A stretch of DNA of 64,000 nucleotides from Frigidibacter sp. SD6-1 (GCF_030143255.1 NZ_JARJNR010000012.1:16511-80510), one strand, 5' to 3'. Shown: positions 7,280 to 15,919, numbered from the stretch's first letter. Program-made: numbers and translations. The notes: generated by a model from the sequence alone, not told the origin.

Positions 7280-8620
7280 TCAGGCGGTAGCCCCGAGCTG
7301 CACCACGTTCTTCCCCGCTGCGACCGCCGCCTTCTGTTCGATCCAGCCGCCGATTTGTTCAATCTCGGGGTGCAGCCAGCGCAGGTCGGTCAGGTCAAGA
7401 TACGCGCGGCTGGTCACGTCCTCTTGGGCAGGCTTGTGACCGATCAACAAATCGGTGCGGAATTTCTCGATGCGCAGCTCGCGCTGCGAGATGTTGGAAA
7501 GCGTCTTGCGCAGCCCGTGCGCTCCGACGATGCGCCCAGCCAGCCTGTCCACTTCAGCCAACACCGTGCGCGGGTCGGTGATATGCCCATCCTTGCCCCG
7601 GCTGGGGAACACATGGTCGTTCCCCTCCACCCGCTTGCAAGCATCAAGGATGGCAATGGTGGCGGAGGACAACGGCAACATGATCGGCTTGCCCTGCTTC
7701 CGGTCCCCGAGGAACCAATACGACCTGGCGGGGCCTTCGCGGTCGATGTGAACGTCAGTCCACAGCAGCTTGGACGCCTCGCCCCTGCGGCAACCTGTGG
7801 TGAGCAGGAACATCACGAAATTCACCCCGGCCAACACATCACGGTTGCGAGCGGTCTCGCGCGCGGCGAGCAGCATGTTCCAGACCGCACCCACCTTGTC
7901 GAAAGGGACATAACGGTCGGTGCGGTCGCCCAGCGTTGCCCAGTGCCGCTTCATCGCACCGACGGGGTTGACCGGGATCAGCGGGCTACCGTCCGCAAGC
8001 TGGTGTTCGTCGGCGGCGTAGTTCAGGATGATGCGCAGGACCACCATCGCCGAGTTGGCGCTGGCCGGTGCCCCGCCCTTCCGCTTCTTCCCCTTCAACC
8101 CGCCGCGTACCAGTTCCGCGTGCCGCTCGCGCACCATGTCGCGGGTGATGCTGACCACAGGCTTGTCTGCCCAGTCCTTGAAGGTCTTGTCGATGAAGAA
8201 GCGATACCAGTCTTTCGTGCTCTCCTTCAGCTTGCCCGGCCTGCCAAGGTAGCTGTCGAACACGTCCTTGAGCGTGATGCCTTCCAGCTCCTGCTTCTTC
8301 TTCGCGGCTTCCTCCTGCGCCTTCTTCTCCGCTTCCACGGCGCGCGGGTCGATACCCCGGCTCATTGCCAGCACCAACTCCCGCGCCTCGTCCCGTGCGC
8401 GCTCGACTGTCAGCGGACCATAGGCGCCCACCGTGATCCGCACTGCGGCGCTGGCACCGCCCTTGATGCGGCGCTGCACGATGAAGATGCGCTTGCCCTT
8501 GGGGGTCACCTTTAAGCCGAACCCGGCAATGTCGGTGTCCCAAAAGAAGGCGTCTTGGTTGCTAGCAACCACCTTGTCGACGAAGGTCTTGGTGAGTTTG
8601 ACGGTTGTTCTGTCGGACAT
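7280..8620 (-). CDS. int: P4-type tyrosine integrase (446 aa)
   Basis: Start at the ATG at 8620 (MSDRTTVKLTKTFVD), with GGGGA eight bases upstream, rather than 8641. Residues about 5-95 form the DUF4102 arm-binding domain (FGLKVTPKGKRIFIVQRRIKG). A SAM-like core-binding domain follows (about 115-215), then the catalytic domain: first Arg in TTGCRRGEASKLLW (about 278), HGLRK (about 368), IGHKPAQEDVTSRAYLDL with the second His (about 395) and nucleophile Tyr (about 407). All catalytic residues are present, so it should be active. It integrates and excises the element at the neighbouring tRNA-Asn site, 150 bases away, which is the usual position. Confidence 0.95.
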   Translation of the reverse strand: MSDRTTVKLTKTFVDKVVASNQDAFFWDTDIAGFGLKVTPKGKRIFIVQRRIKGGASAAVRITVGAYGPLTVERARDEARELVLAMSRGIDPRAVEAEKKAQEEAAKKKQELEGITLKDVFDSYLGRPGKLKESTKDWYRFFIDKTFKDWADKPVVSITRDMVRERHAELVRGGLKGKKRKGGAPASANSAMVVLRIILNYAADEHQLADGSPLIPVNPVGAMKRHWATLGDRTDRYVPFDKVGAVWNMLLAARETARNRDVLAGVNFVMFLLTTGCRRGEASKLLWTDVHIDREGPARSYWFLGDRKQGKPIMLPLSSATIAILDACKRVEGNDHVFPSRGKDGHITDPRTVLAEVDRLAGRIVGAHGLRKTLSNISQRELRIEKFRTDLLIGHKPAQEDVTSRAYLDLTDLRWLHPEIEQIGGWIEQKAAVAAGKNVVQLGATA

Positions 8621-8773
8621 AGCAAAATCCCCAGCAAGCAAATAGCAAACGGTTGCGGTACGGCTGCATAAAGCTACGCTCGGGCAGGTTAGTCAGTCAA
8701 GTATCTGATTTTGCTACAAAAATAAAGCTACACCGGGGTTATGCAAAGCTGCGTAAAGGTGCGCGGCTCGATA

Positions 8774-8818
8774 CTGTTAATCAATTGGTCGTAGGTTCGA
8801 TCCCTACCGCCGGAGCCA
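8774..8818 (+). other. Attachment site: 3' fragment of tRNA-Asn(GTT)
   Basis: CTGTTAATCAATTGGTCGTAGG onward matches the anticodon arm (GTT), variable loop, T arm (GGTTCGATCCCTACC) and acceptor 3' strand plus CCA of an alphaproteobacterial tRNA-Asn. No 5' half is present upstream (the sequence before 8774 cannot pair), so this is the duplicated 3' end left by site-specific integration. The intact tRNA-Asn should stand at the far left end of the element. The 301-base gap 8621-8921 holds only this site. Confidence 0.85.
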
Positions 8819-8921
8819 ATCAGTAGAAACCGATGGGAAGTACCGCGATAGCGGGCGCGGACCGCGGTAGGGATTGCGGATGGCCGACCGGAAGTGCGGA
8901 ACCTCAGCCTCAGCCTAACCC

Positions 8922-9830
8922 TCAGCCGCCGCCGCCCATCGCGACCGACATGAAGGCGCGGAAGATCGTTGCGGGCTGGCTGTGCGGACGCTTGCGCGAC
9001 CAGGCGAGGCCGACATCCATGCTGGGAATGTCCTGATCGACCGGCCTGAGTTCGATCCGCTGCCCTTCCAGGGACCAGGGGCGATAGACCATGTCCGACA
9101 GGATCGTCACGCCCATGCCCGCTGCCACCAGCGACCGGACGGCCTCGACCGAGCTGGTGGCGAAGATCACGTTCGGCGCCAGCCCCGCCTCCTGCCAGTA
9201 GCGTCCGGCGGTGGTGCGCGCCTCGTCGACGGTCAGCATCACATAGGGTTCACGGGCCACGTCGGCCAGGGTCACGCGGTCCTGGCCCAAAAGCGGGTGG
9301 TCGGCGGGAAGCCACAGCCTGCGCCGCGACCGCATCAGCGTTTCCTGTTCGATCTCGGCCCGGTTCGCGAGGTTCGAGACCAGCATCACCGCGATGTCGA
9401 CCGAGCCCTCGATGATGCCCTTCTCGATCTCGCCGCGTGGCAGTTCGATCATTTCCAGTGCGATATCGGGATAGGCGCGGCGGAAGCGGGCATAGTGCCG
9501 GGTCATGAAATAGCCCGCGACAGTATAGGTGGCGGCGACGCGCAGGCTGCCCTGCGCCGCGCGCCCCTCGCCGAGCGGGCTGCGCACGGCGTCCTCGACG
9601 GCGGCGGCGATGTTGCGCGCGTGATGCAGGAAGCGCGCGCCCGCGATGGTGGGCGTCACGCCGGCCGGCGTGCGTTCCAGAAGCTGGACACCCAACTGCG
9701 CTTCGAGCGCCTGTATCGCGGCCGTGACGGCAGATTGCGAGACGTTCATCTCCATGGCGGCATGGCTGATCTGTCCGGTTTCCACCGCGGCGATGAAGTA
9801 TCGCACCTGCCGGAACGTAATGGACATCAC
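8922..9830 (-). CDS. LysR-family transcriptional regulator (302 aa)
   Basis: N-terminal winged helix-turn-helix (FRQVRYFIAAVETGQISHAAMEMNVSQSAVTAAIQALEAQLG, residues about 6-47) followed by the LysR substrate-binding domain (about 90-295), full family length. It is divergent from pxpA with 107 bases between the starts, the normal arrangement for a LysR protein controlling the neighbouring operon, here pxpA-BCCP-biotin carboxylase-pxpBC-bioY. The likely inducer is 5-oxoproline or a downstream metabolite, by inference only. It is the first chromosomal gene after the integrated element. Confidence 0.9.
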   Translation of the reverse strand: MMSITFRQVRYFIAAVETGQISHAAMEMNVSQSAVTAAIQALEAQLGVQLLERTPAGVTPTIAGARFLHHARNIAAAVEDAVRSPLGEGRAAQGSLRVAATYTVAGYFMTRHYARFRRAYPDIALEMIELPRGEIEKGIIEGSVDIAVMLVSNLANRAEIEQETLMRSRRRLWLPADHPLLGQDRVTLADVAREPYVMLTVDEARTTAGRYWQEAGLAPNVIFATSSVEAVRSLVAAGMGVTILSDMVYRPWSLEGQRIELRPVDQDIPSMDVGLAWSRKRPHSQPATIFRAFMSVAMGGGG

Positions 9831-9937
9831 TCAACCTCATCTGATTTTTCGATACGATGATACAGAATTTAGAATTTTACAATATGAGGGTCGCGCCGCA
9901 CGATCCCCTCGACAAGGTTCATTCGGGGAGGCGGGTG

Positions 9938-10672
9938 ATGGCTGTCACCATCAACTGTGACATGGGCGAAGGATTTGGCCTGTATCACATGGGCGACGAT
10001 GCCGGCATGATGCCGATGATCGACATCGCCAATGTCGCCTGCGGGTTCCATGCGTCCGACTTCAATCATATGCGCAAGACGGTGCGGATGGCCAAGGCGC
10101 ATGGCGTCAGGGTTGGCGCGCATCCCTCGCTGCCGGACCTGCAGGGCTTTGGCCGACGCGAGATGAAGATGGGGCGCGAGGAGATGGCGAACTGCCTGAT
10201 CTACCAGATCGGCGCGCTTTGCGGTTTCCTCAGGGCCGAGGGGATGGAGCTGAACCATATCAAGCCGCATGGCAGCCTGTTCGGCATGGCCGCACGGCAG
10301 GAAGAGATCGCCCATGCCGTCTGCGACGCCGCCGACATCTTCGGCGTGCCGATCCTGGGCATGGTCGGCACATTGCACGAGACGATCTATCCCGCGCGCG
10401 GGCACCGGCTGGTGGCCGAATATTACGGCGACCTGGATTATCGCCCCGACGGCACGCTGATCGTCACGCGCGAGCACGAGGCGAAGGACCCGTCCGAGAT
10501 GGCCGCGCGTGTCCTGCGCGCGATCGAGAAGCGGGAAGGGACGGCGACCGACGGCTCTCACTTCCCGACGCGCTGCGAATCGGTCTGCATCCATTCCGAC
10601 ACGCCGAACGCCCTTGAAATCGCCGCCGCCGTGCGCGCGGCCATCGCGCCCCATTCCGACCGCAAGGAGTAA
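9938..10672 (+). CDS. pxpA: 5-oxoprolinase subunit A, LamB/YcsF family (244 aa)
   Basis: The start at 9938 (MAVTINCDMGEGFG) has a GGGGAGG ribosome-binding site and gives the usual family length; the frame reaching 9857 is an extension. Hallmarks: CDMGEGFG at the N-terminus, VACGFHASD near residue 35, VGAHPSLPD and HIKPHGSL. Known: PxpA works with PxpB and PxpC to hydrolyse 5-oxo-L-proline to L-glutamate using ATP. Here it is separated from pxpBC by a biotinyl protein and a biotin carboxylase gene, suggesting a biotin-dependent version of the system. First gene of an operon running to bioY. Confidence 0.9.
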   Translation: MAVTINCDMGEGFGLYHMGDDAGMMPMIDIANVACGFHASDFNHMRKTVRMAKAHGVRVGAHPSLPDLQGFGRREMKMGREEMANCLIYQIGALCGFLRAEGMELNHIKPHGSLFGMAARQEEIAHAVCDAADIFGVPILGMVGTLHETIYPARGHRLVAEYYGDLDYRPDGTLIVTREHEAKDPSEMAARVLRAIEKREGTATDGSHFPTRCESVCIHSDTPNALEIAAAVRAAIAPHSDRKE

Positions 10673-10675
10673 CTC

Positions 10676-10909
10676 ATGGCCCAGATCCTCTCGCCCCTGC
10701 CGGGCACCTTCTACCGCGCCTCCTCGCCCGACAAGCCGCCCTACAAGGCCGACGGTGATGCCGTCGCAGTGGGCGACGTGATCGGCCTGATCGAGGTGAT
10801 GAAAAGCTTCCACGAGGTGAGGTCGGACGTGGCGGGCGCGAACGTCCGCTTTGTGGCCGACAATGAAGAGCCGGTGATGGCCGGTGCGCTGCTGGCGGAG
10901 CTTGACTGA
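10676..10909 (+). CDS. Stand-alone biotinyl carrier domain protein (77 aa)
   Basis: A single biotinyl/lipoyl domain with no N-terminal extension. The biotinylation motif reads IGLIEVMKSFHEV, with Lys at residue 43; the usual A-M-K-M is replaced by V-M-K-S, as in some carriers found beside pxpBC-type genes. It starts 3 bases after pxpA ends and overlaps the biotin carboxylase start by one base (TGATG), indicating coupled translation. Its short length, half that of the fatty-acid AccB, argues that it serves this operon rather than acetyl-CoA carboxylase. Confidence 0.85.
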   Translation: MAQILSPLPGTFYRASSPDKPPYKADGDAVAVGDVIGLIEVMKSFHEVRSDVAGANVRFVADNEEPVMAGALLAELD

Positions 10910-12285
10910 TGCTGAAGAAGCTTCTCGTCGCCAACCGCGGAGAGATCGCCGTGCGGATCATCCGGGCGGCGCGCGACCTTGGTATCGCGACGGTGGCGGT
11001 GCATTCCGACGCCGATGCGACCGCGCTGCATGTGCAGATCGCGGACGAGGCGGTGAACATCGGCCCGCCGGCGGCGAAGAAGAGCTATCTGAACACCGAG
11101 GCGATCCTGAAGGCCGCCGAGGCGACCGGGGCGGATTCGATTCATCCCGGCTATGGGTTTCTGGCCGAGAACGCTGCATTTTCCGATGCGGTCGCGGCTA
11201 AGGGTTTGACCTTCGTCGGCCCGTCGGGCGACGCGATTCGAATGATGGGCGACAAGGTCACGGCACGCTCGGCGGCGGCGGCTGCGGGCGTGCCGGTTGT
11301 TCCGGGGTCGGCGGGCCGCGTCGACGGAATCGAGGCGGCCCGCCAAATCCTGATCGACACCGGCTTTCCGGTCATGATCAAGGCGGCCGCAGGCGGCGGC
11401 GGGCGCGGCATCCGCATCGCCAATTCGCTGGCCGAATTCGAACAGGCCTTCCCCCAGGCCGAGGCCGAGGCACTCGCGGCGTTCGGCGACGGCGGGCTTT
11501 ACATGGAAAAGGTCATCGCGCGGGCCCGTCATATCGAGGTGCAGGTGCTGGGCGACGGCAGGGATGCGGTCCATTGCTTCGAACGCGAATGTTCGCTGCA
11601 GCGCCGCCGCCAGAAAGTGTGGGAGGAAGCGCCCTCGCGCGCCCTGTCGGACCGGGTGAGGGAAGAGCTTTGCGCCTCGGCCGTCGCGCTGGCGCGGGCG
11701 GTCGGCTATTCGGGCGCGGGCACGGTCGAATACCTTTATGACGATGCGGCCGACCGGTTCTACTTCATCGAGATGAACACCCGGATCCAGGTCGAGCATC
11801 CGGTGACCGAGGCGATCACCGGCATCGACCTCGTGGCCGAGATGCTGCGGATCGCGGGGGGCGAGCCCTTGCGGTTCCGGCAATCCGATCTGCGGGTGAA
11901 GGGCCATGCGATCGAGGTCCGGCTGAACGCCGAGGATCCGGCCCGCGATTTCGCGCCTTTCCCCGGCACGGTGGGCGATCTGCGTATTCCCGGCGGGCCG
12001 GGGGTGCGGTTCGATTCCATGCTCTACCCCGGCTATCAGGTGCCGCCCTTCTACGATTCCCTTCTCGCCAAGCTGATCGTCCATGCCGAAACGCGCGAGG
12101 CCGCGATCACGCGGCTGGTCCGCGCGCTCGATGAGCTGGACATCGGCGGGATGAAGACGACGAAGCCACTCTTCCTCGCATTGGCGCGGGACGCCGACGT
12201 GCAGGCGGGGGCGGTTCACACCCGCTGGCTGGAAGGCTGGCTTGAAACCCATTCGGGCGCGCTCGCGCCCGATCCGCAACCCTGA
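10909..12285 (+). CDS. accC: Biotin carboxylase (458 aa)
   Basis: Full-length biotin carboxylase: N-terminal Rossmann-like part (KLLVANRGEIAVRIIRAARDLG), ATP-grasp domain with glycine-rich loop KAAAGGGGRGIRIA (about 157-170), ERECSLQRRRQKV, EMNTRIQVEHPVTE (catalytic and Mg-binding residues) and the C-terminal B/C domain. It carboxylates biotin on a carrier with bicarbonate and ATP. The partner is probably the preceding 77-aa carrier and the acceptor machinery PxpBC. The symbol accC reflects the family; a separate fatty-acid AccC probably exists elsewhere in the genome. Confidence 0.92.
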   Translation: MLKKLLVANRGEIAVRIIRAARDLGIATVAVHSDADATALHVQIADEAVNIGPPAAKKSYLNTEAILKAAEATGADSIHPGYGFLAENAAFSDAVAAKGLTFVGPSGDAIRMMGDKVTARSAAAAAGVPVVPGSAGRVDGIEAARQILIDTGFPVMIKAAAGGGGRGIRIANSLAEFEQAFPQAEAEALAAFGDGGLYMEKVIARARHIEVQVLGDGRDAVHCFERECSLQRRRQKVWEEAPSRALSDRVREELCASAVALARAVGYSGAGTVEYLYDDAADRFYFIEMNTRIQVEHPVTEAITGIDLVAEMLRIAGGEPLRFRQSDLRVKGHAIEVRLNAEDPARDFAPFPGTVGDLRIPGGPGVRFDSMLYPGYQVPPFYDSLLAKLIVHAETREAAITRLVRALDELDIGGMKTTKPLFLALARDADVQAGAVHTRWLEGWLETHSGALAPDPQP

Positions 12286-12299
12286 GGGAAGGAGGGACC

Positions 12300-13175
12300 A
12301 TGTCTATCCGTTTCAGCTTTGGCGGTGACGAACATATCTTCGCCGAGGTGTCCGAATCCATGTCGCTCGAGGCGTTCTTCACCTCGCTGTCGATGACCAA
12401 TGCGGTCAAGGCGGCCGGGATCAGGGGCGTGACCGAGATCTGCCCCGCGAACGCAAGCTTCCAGATCAAGTTCGATCCCGACCGGATCAGGCCCGCCGAT
12501 CTTCTGAAGGAATTGCAGTCGATGGAGGGCGCAGCCTCGAAATCCGATGCTACGCTGAAGACAAGGATCATCGAGATCCCGGTCTTCTATCAGGACCCCT
12601 GGACGCATGAGACGCTGATGCGGTTCCGCGAACGCCATCAGGACCCGAGTTCGACCGACATCGAATATGCGGCAAGCGTGAATGGCTACGGATCGGTCGA
12701 GGATTTCATCGCCGCCCATTCCGGCAGCCCCTGGTTCGTCTCGATGGTGGGTTTCGTCGCCGGTCTGCCGTTCCTGTACCAGATGGTCGAACGCAAGCGG
12801 CAGATCGAGGTGCCGAAATACCTGCGCCCCCGGACCGACACACCGAAACTGACGGTCGGCTATGGCGGCTGCTTTTCCTGCATCTATTCGGTCAGGGGCG
12901 CGGGCGGCTACCAGATGTTCGGCATCACGCCGATGCCGATCTACGACCCGAACCAGAAGATCAGCTACCTGACTGAGGAGATGTGCCTCTTCCGGCCCGG
13001 CGACATCGTGAAATGGAAGCCTATCGGGCGCGACGCCTATGACGCCGCGGTCGAGGCGGTGGAAGAGAACCGGTTCGAGCCGGTGATCCGCGACTGCAGC
13101 TTTTCGCTGGCCGATTTCAACCGCGACATCGACGGAACCAATGCCAAGCTGATGGAGGTGCTCCATGGCCGTTAA
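12300..13175 (+). CDS. pxpB: Carboxyltransferase subunit, PxpB/KipI family (291 aa)
   Basis: The central part (SVNGYGSVEDFIAAHSGSPWFVSMVGFVAGLPFLYQM and later LTVGYGGCFSCIYSVRGAGGYQMFG) carries the motifs of the KipI / allophanate-hydrolase subunit 1 / PxpB fold, including the GFxxGxPFLYQM and G-GGYQMFG elements. It is about 60 residues longer than typical PxpB because of an N-terminal region (MSIRFSFGGDEHIFAEVSE). With PxpC it forms the half of the complex that in urea carboxylase-like enzymes transfers the carboxyl group. It precedes pxpC with an 11-base overlap. Preceded by GGAAGGAGG, a strong ribosome-binding site. Confidence 0.88.
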   Translation: MSIRFSFGGDEHIFAEVSESMSLEAFFTSLSMTNAVKAAGIRGVTEICPANASFQIKFDPDRIRPADLLKELQSMEGAASKSDATLKTRIIEIPVFYQDPWTHETLMRFRERHQDPSSTDIEYAASVNGYGSVEDFIAAHSGSPWFVSMVGFVAGLPFLYQMVERKRQIEVPKYLRPRTDTPKLTVGYGGCFSCIYSVRGAGGYQMFGITPMPIYDPNQKISYLTEEMCLFRPGDIVKWKPIGRDAYDAAVEAVEENRFEPVIRDCSFSLADFNRDIDGTNAKLMEVLHGR

Positions 13176-14136
13176 GGTGATCTCTCCGGGCCTGTCGACG
13201 ACCGTGCAGGACCTCGGGCGGCCGGGTTACTACCATCTGGGTATCCCGATCTCGGGCGGCATGGACCGTTTCGCGCTGCGTGTCGCCAACATGCTCGTGG
13301 GCAACGACGAAGGCGCCGCGGTGCTTGAGGCCGTGTTCATGGGGCCGGAACTGGAATTCACCGCACCGGCCACGGTGGCGGTGACGGGGGGCGATCTTCC
13401 GCCGAAGGTCAATGGTGAGGATCGCGACAGCTGGTCCGCGTTTCAGGTTAAGGCGGGGGATCGTCTCTCGTTCGGGTTCCTCAAGGGGGGCGCCCGGGCT
13501 TATATCGCCGTGTCGGGCGGGATCGACGTGCCCGTAAAGCTCGGCTCGCGCTCGACCTACACGCTCGGCGCGCTTGGCGGGCATGAGGGGCGCGCGCTGA
13601 AGGCGGGCGACGAGCTTGCCGTCGGCGGCGGCGGCGGGCCGGGCAAGGGCGCAGTGCCCGCCAACCTGCGCCGCATGCCGGGCAATCCGGCGGAACTGCG
13701 CATGTTGCCGGGGCTCTACTGGCACCGGATCACATCTGCCGCCGGAAAGCAGTTCTTCGCCGATACCTGGAAGGTCGCGCCCGAGGCCGACCGGATCGGC
13801 TATCGCTTCAAGGGCGGTACCGCGCTTGATTTCGTGCCGCGCGAACAGCCGTTCGGCGCAGGCTCGAACCCGTCGAACATCGTCGATGCCTGCTATCCCT
13901 ACGGCTCGATTCAGGTGCCGGGGGGCACGGAACCCATCGTCCTGCACCGCGATGCCGTGTCGGGCGGCGGCTACATGATGCTCGGCTGCGTGATCGCCGC
14001 CGACATGGATCTGATCGGCCAGCTTCAGCCCCACGCGCCCGCCCGCTTCGTCGAGGTGACGATGGATCAGTCGCTGGCCGCGCGGGCCGACCGGCAGGCC
14101 GCATTGCAGCGCGTCCGCGACCATCTGGGACTGTGA
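13165..14136 (+). CDS. pxpC: Biotin-dependent carboxyltransferase subunit, PxpC/KipA family (323 aa)
   Basis: Starts MAVKVISPGLSTTVQDLGRPGYYHLGIPISGGMDRFALRVANMLVGN, the highly conserved N-terminus of the KipA / PxpC / allophanate-hydrolase subunit 2 family, and ends with the SGGGYMMLGCVIAADMDLIGQL motif. Full family length. The family's biotin-carboxyltransferase ancestry fits the biotin carboxylase and carrier genes in this operon. It follows pxpB with an 11-base overlap and is followed by bioY after 15 bases with a good GGAGGGAG site. Confidence 0.92.
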   Translation: MAVKVISPGLSTTVQDLGRPGYYHLGIPISGGMDRFALRVANMLVGNDEGAAVLEAVFMGPELEFTAPATVAVTGGDLPPKVNGEDRDSWSAFQVKAGDRLSFGFLKGGARAYIAVSGGIDVPVKLGSRSTYTLGALGGHEGRALKAGDELAVGGGGGPGKGAVPANLRRMPGNPAELRMLPGLYWHRITSAAGKQFFADTWKVAPEADRIGYRFKGGTALDFVPREQPFGAGSNPSNIVDACYPYGSIQVPGGTEPIVLHRDAVSGGGYMMLGCVIAADMDLIGQLQPHAPARFVEVTMDQSLAARADRQAALQRVRDHLGL

Positions 14137-14151
14137 GGGAGGGAGACAAAC

Positions 14152-14709
14152 ATGACGAAATCAGCAAATGGCCTCATGGCTTCAAGCCTGCCGCAAAGCC
14201 TCTGGGCGCGGGCGGGGATCGTTCTGGCGGGAACAGCACTTCTGGCGCTGTCGGCCAAGGTGCAGGTGCCGTTCTGGCCGGTGCCGATGACCCTGCAGAC
14301 GCTTGCCGTCCTGATGATCGGCGCGACGCTTGGCGCGCGGATGGCGGGCGCGGTGCTTCTGGCCTATCTGGCCGAAGGCGCCGCCGGCCTGCCGGTCTTC
14401 GCCTCGGGCGCGGGGCTTGCCTATATGGCGGGGCCGACGGGGGGGTATCTTCTGGGCTTCCTCCTCGCCGCCGTCTTCGTCGGCTGGGCGTCCGATCGCG
14501 GCTGGCTGAGGGGGCTGGTGCCGACCGCCGCCGTCATGCTGGCAGGCGTGGCTCTGATCTATATCCCGGGGGTTGCCTGGCTTGCGGCGCTGATCGGTTC
14601 CGGCAAGGCAATCGCAGGCGGGCTTGTGCCCTTCCTGCCGGCCGAGGCCTTCAAGCTCGCGATCGCCACGGCGCTTGCGACCGCCGCCGCCCGTCGCGGC
14701 GCGCGCTAG
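14152..14709 (+). CDS. bioY: Biotin transporter BioY (185 aa)
   Basis: Six hydrophobic segments and the BioY signature around AKVQVPFWPVPMTLQTLAVLMIGATLG and AYLAEGAAGLPVFASG. BioY is the substrate-specific membrane component of the ECF-type biotin transporter and can work alone in some alphaproteobacteria. Its place as the last gene of an operon encoding a biotinyl carrier and biotin carboxylase indicates that biotin supply is co-expressed with the biotin-dependent enzyme. The stop overlaps the stop of the convergent AraC gene by 4 bases. Confidence 0.92.
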   Translation: MTKSANGLMASSLPQSLWARAGIVLAGTALLALSAKVQVPFWPVPMTLQTLAVLMIGATLGARMAGAVLLAYLAEGAAGLPVFASGAGLAYMAGPTGGYLLGFLLAAVFVGWASDRGWLRGLVPTAAVMLAGVALIYIPGVAWLAALIGSGKAIAGGLVPFLPAEAFKLAIATALATAAARRGAR

Positions 14710-15668
14710 GCGGGATCGGTGCGGCGATGACCGGCGCGCATCTCTTTCGGCGTAAGGCCAAAGCGGGCCCGGAAGGCGCGGGAAAACTGCGCCTGATCGG
14801 CGAAGCCATGGGCATAGGCAATCTCGCCGATGCTGCGGGCATCGGCGGGGTTGGCAAGGTCTTCCTGCGCGGCCTGCAGGCGCCGGTCCCTGATCCACTG
14901 GCCGAGCGTCGTATTGGTGTCTCGCAAAAGCTCGTGCAGGTAGCGAACCGATATGCCGCAGCCGGCGGCCACGCCCTCCGGCCCGAGGTCGGGATCATCG
15001 ATATGGCGATGCACGAAGGCCTCGATCCGTGCCAGATGCCCGGCGCGAACGGACGACAGGCCCGAGGTCAGCACCCGGTCGTCGGACTGAAGCGCCAACG
15101 CCAGAAGGTCGACCAGCTGGCGGCCGACCGTGGCGCGCGTCTCCTCGGTCATCGCGTCATAGCGGCCGGGGACGAGGTGCAGCATGTCGACGAAAAGCCC
15201 GTTCGCCCCGTTCGTCGCGTCGAATTCGAGCGAGCAGAACCGGTCGGGCGCGCGCACCCGGCCACCGAGCATGTCGGCGGTGACCTTCATCACCCAAAGA
15301 TCGGCCGCCTCGGCGTGGCTGAACTCGTAGGGTTCGTCGCTGCGTTCAAGGATGAAGGCGCCGGGATTGGCCCGCACCTCCTTGCCGCACTGGCTGAACC
15401 GGACCTCGGACTTGGCGGGGACGGTGACGAGGAATTCCTCAGGCCCCTGAGCGGTCAGATGACGCGGCAGGCGGCGGTAGAGAAGCGCGTCGGAGGTCAG
15501 GCGGGACAGCGAGACAGTGCCAAGCTGCCAGCTTGTCAGTTCGCCGTCGAACGCCTCGGGCCGGCGGAAGCTGAGATCAAGCGGGAAGTAAGCGCGCCCG
15601 ATCGTCTCGTGCCAGTGGCGGCTGCGCGCCGCCTGATCCACCCCGCGCGTCGTGATCGTCGTTTTCAT
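14706..15668 (-). CDS. AraC-family regulator with AraC-binding-like N-domain (320 aa)
   Basis: Start at 15668 (MKTTITTRGVDQAARSRHWHETIGRAYFPLDLSF); the frame to 15830 runs into the promoter region. Residues 1-190 match the AraC_binding_2-like sensor domain (SRHWHETIGRAYFPLD, ANPGAFILERSDEPYEFSH). Residues about 215-315 contain two helix-turn-helix units (LGPEGVAAGCGISVRYLHELLRDTNTTLGQWIRDRRL and SIGEIAYAHGFADQAQFSRAFRARFGLTPKEMR). It is divergent from hyuB across 251 bases and so probably activates the hyuBA-liv operon. Convergent with bioY. Confidence 0.9.
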   Translation of the reverse strand: MKTTITTRGVDQAARSRHWHETIGRAYFPLDLSFRRPEAFDGELTSWQLGTVSLSRLTSDALLYRRLPRHLTAQGPEEFLVTVPAKSEVRFSQCGKEVRANPGAFILERSDEPYEFSHAEAADLWVMKVTADMLGGRVRAPDRFCSLEFDATNGANGLFVDMLHLVPGRYDAMTEETRATVGRQLVDLLALALQSDDRVLTSGLSSVRAGHLARIEAFVHRHIDDPDLGPEGVAAGCGISVRYLHELLRDTNTTLGQWIRDRRLQAAQEDLANPADARSIGEIAYAHGFADQAQFSRAFRARFGLTPKEMRAGHRRTDPA

Positions 15669-15919
15669 CCCCGGCACCTCCCGAAGGCAAGTGTGAAAGA
15701 GCCACGCCGCGCCTGTAAAGACCTGTCTTCCTGCGCGGGCCTTCCGTGCACTCCCCGACAAGAAAGCATGCGCCCGGCGCAAAGACCGGCCGGGAAAACC
15801 GGCGCTAGCCTGATCGTCGCAACGGTGCAAAGAACGCCGCGCGACAGGGAGTTTCCGCGATTCGACCGGGCGATCCGCCCGTCCGTCCCCCTTGTGCGCG
15901 GCCTCAAGAGAGAGGCGCG
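15669..15919. promoter_or_regulatory. Divergent promoter region between araC-type gene and hyuB
   Basis: Gap of 251 bases between opposite starts; no gene is seen. It must contain promoters for both sides and the AraC-type operator. I could not pick a convincing -35/-10 pair by eye. A purine-rich AAGAGAGAGG ribosome-binding site precedes hyuB. Confidence 0.5.

Larger units (their letters stand above)
1..8818. mobile_element. Right part of an integrative element inserted at tRNA-Asn
   Basis: Seen: a tyrosine integrase (7280-8620) lies next to a tRNA-Asn 3' fragment (8774-8818). Leftwards follow an AlpA-like gene, a replicative-type ATPase, a DUF5681 gene and several small unknown genes, nearly all on the minus strand. 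Beyond 8818 the genes become ordinary metabolic ones. Known: P4-type integrases use tRNA 3' ends as attachment sites, and int/alpA/ATPase sets are typical of prophage satellites and integrative plasmids. Inferred: the element is cut by the left edge of the window, so its full size, its other attachment site and any structural or conjugation genes cannot be seen. A satellite, a cryptic prophage and an integrative plasmid all remain possible. Confidence 0.8.

Noticed and set aside
7259..8515. 418-aa plus-strand open frame opposite the integrase
   Set aside because: No recognisable domain and composition of a shadow frame; the integrase on the other strand is certain.
8761..8818. Complete tRNA-Asn gene
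   Set aside because: The D arm and 5' acceptor strand are missing, so only the 3' half exists here.
10741..12279. 512-aa minus-strand open frame
   Set aside because: Antisense of biotin carboxylase; no family motif.
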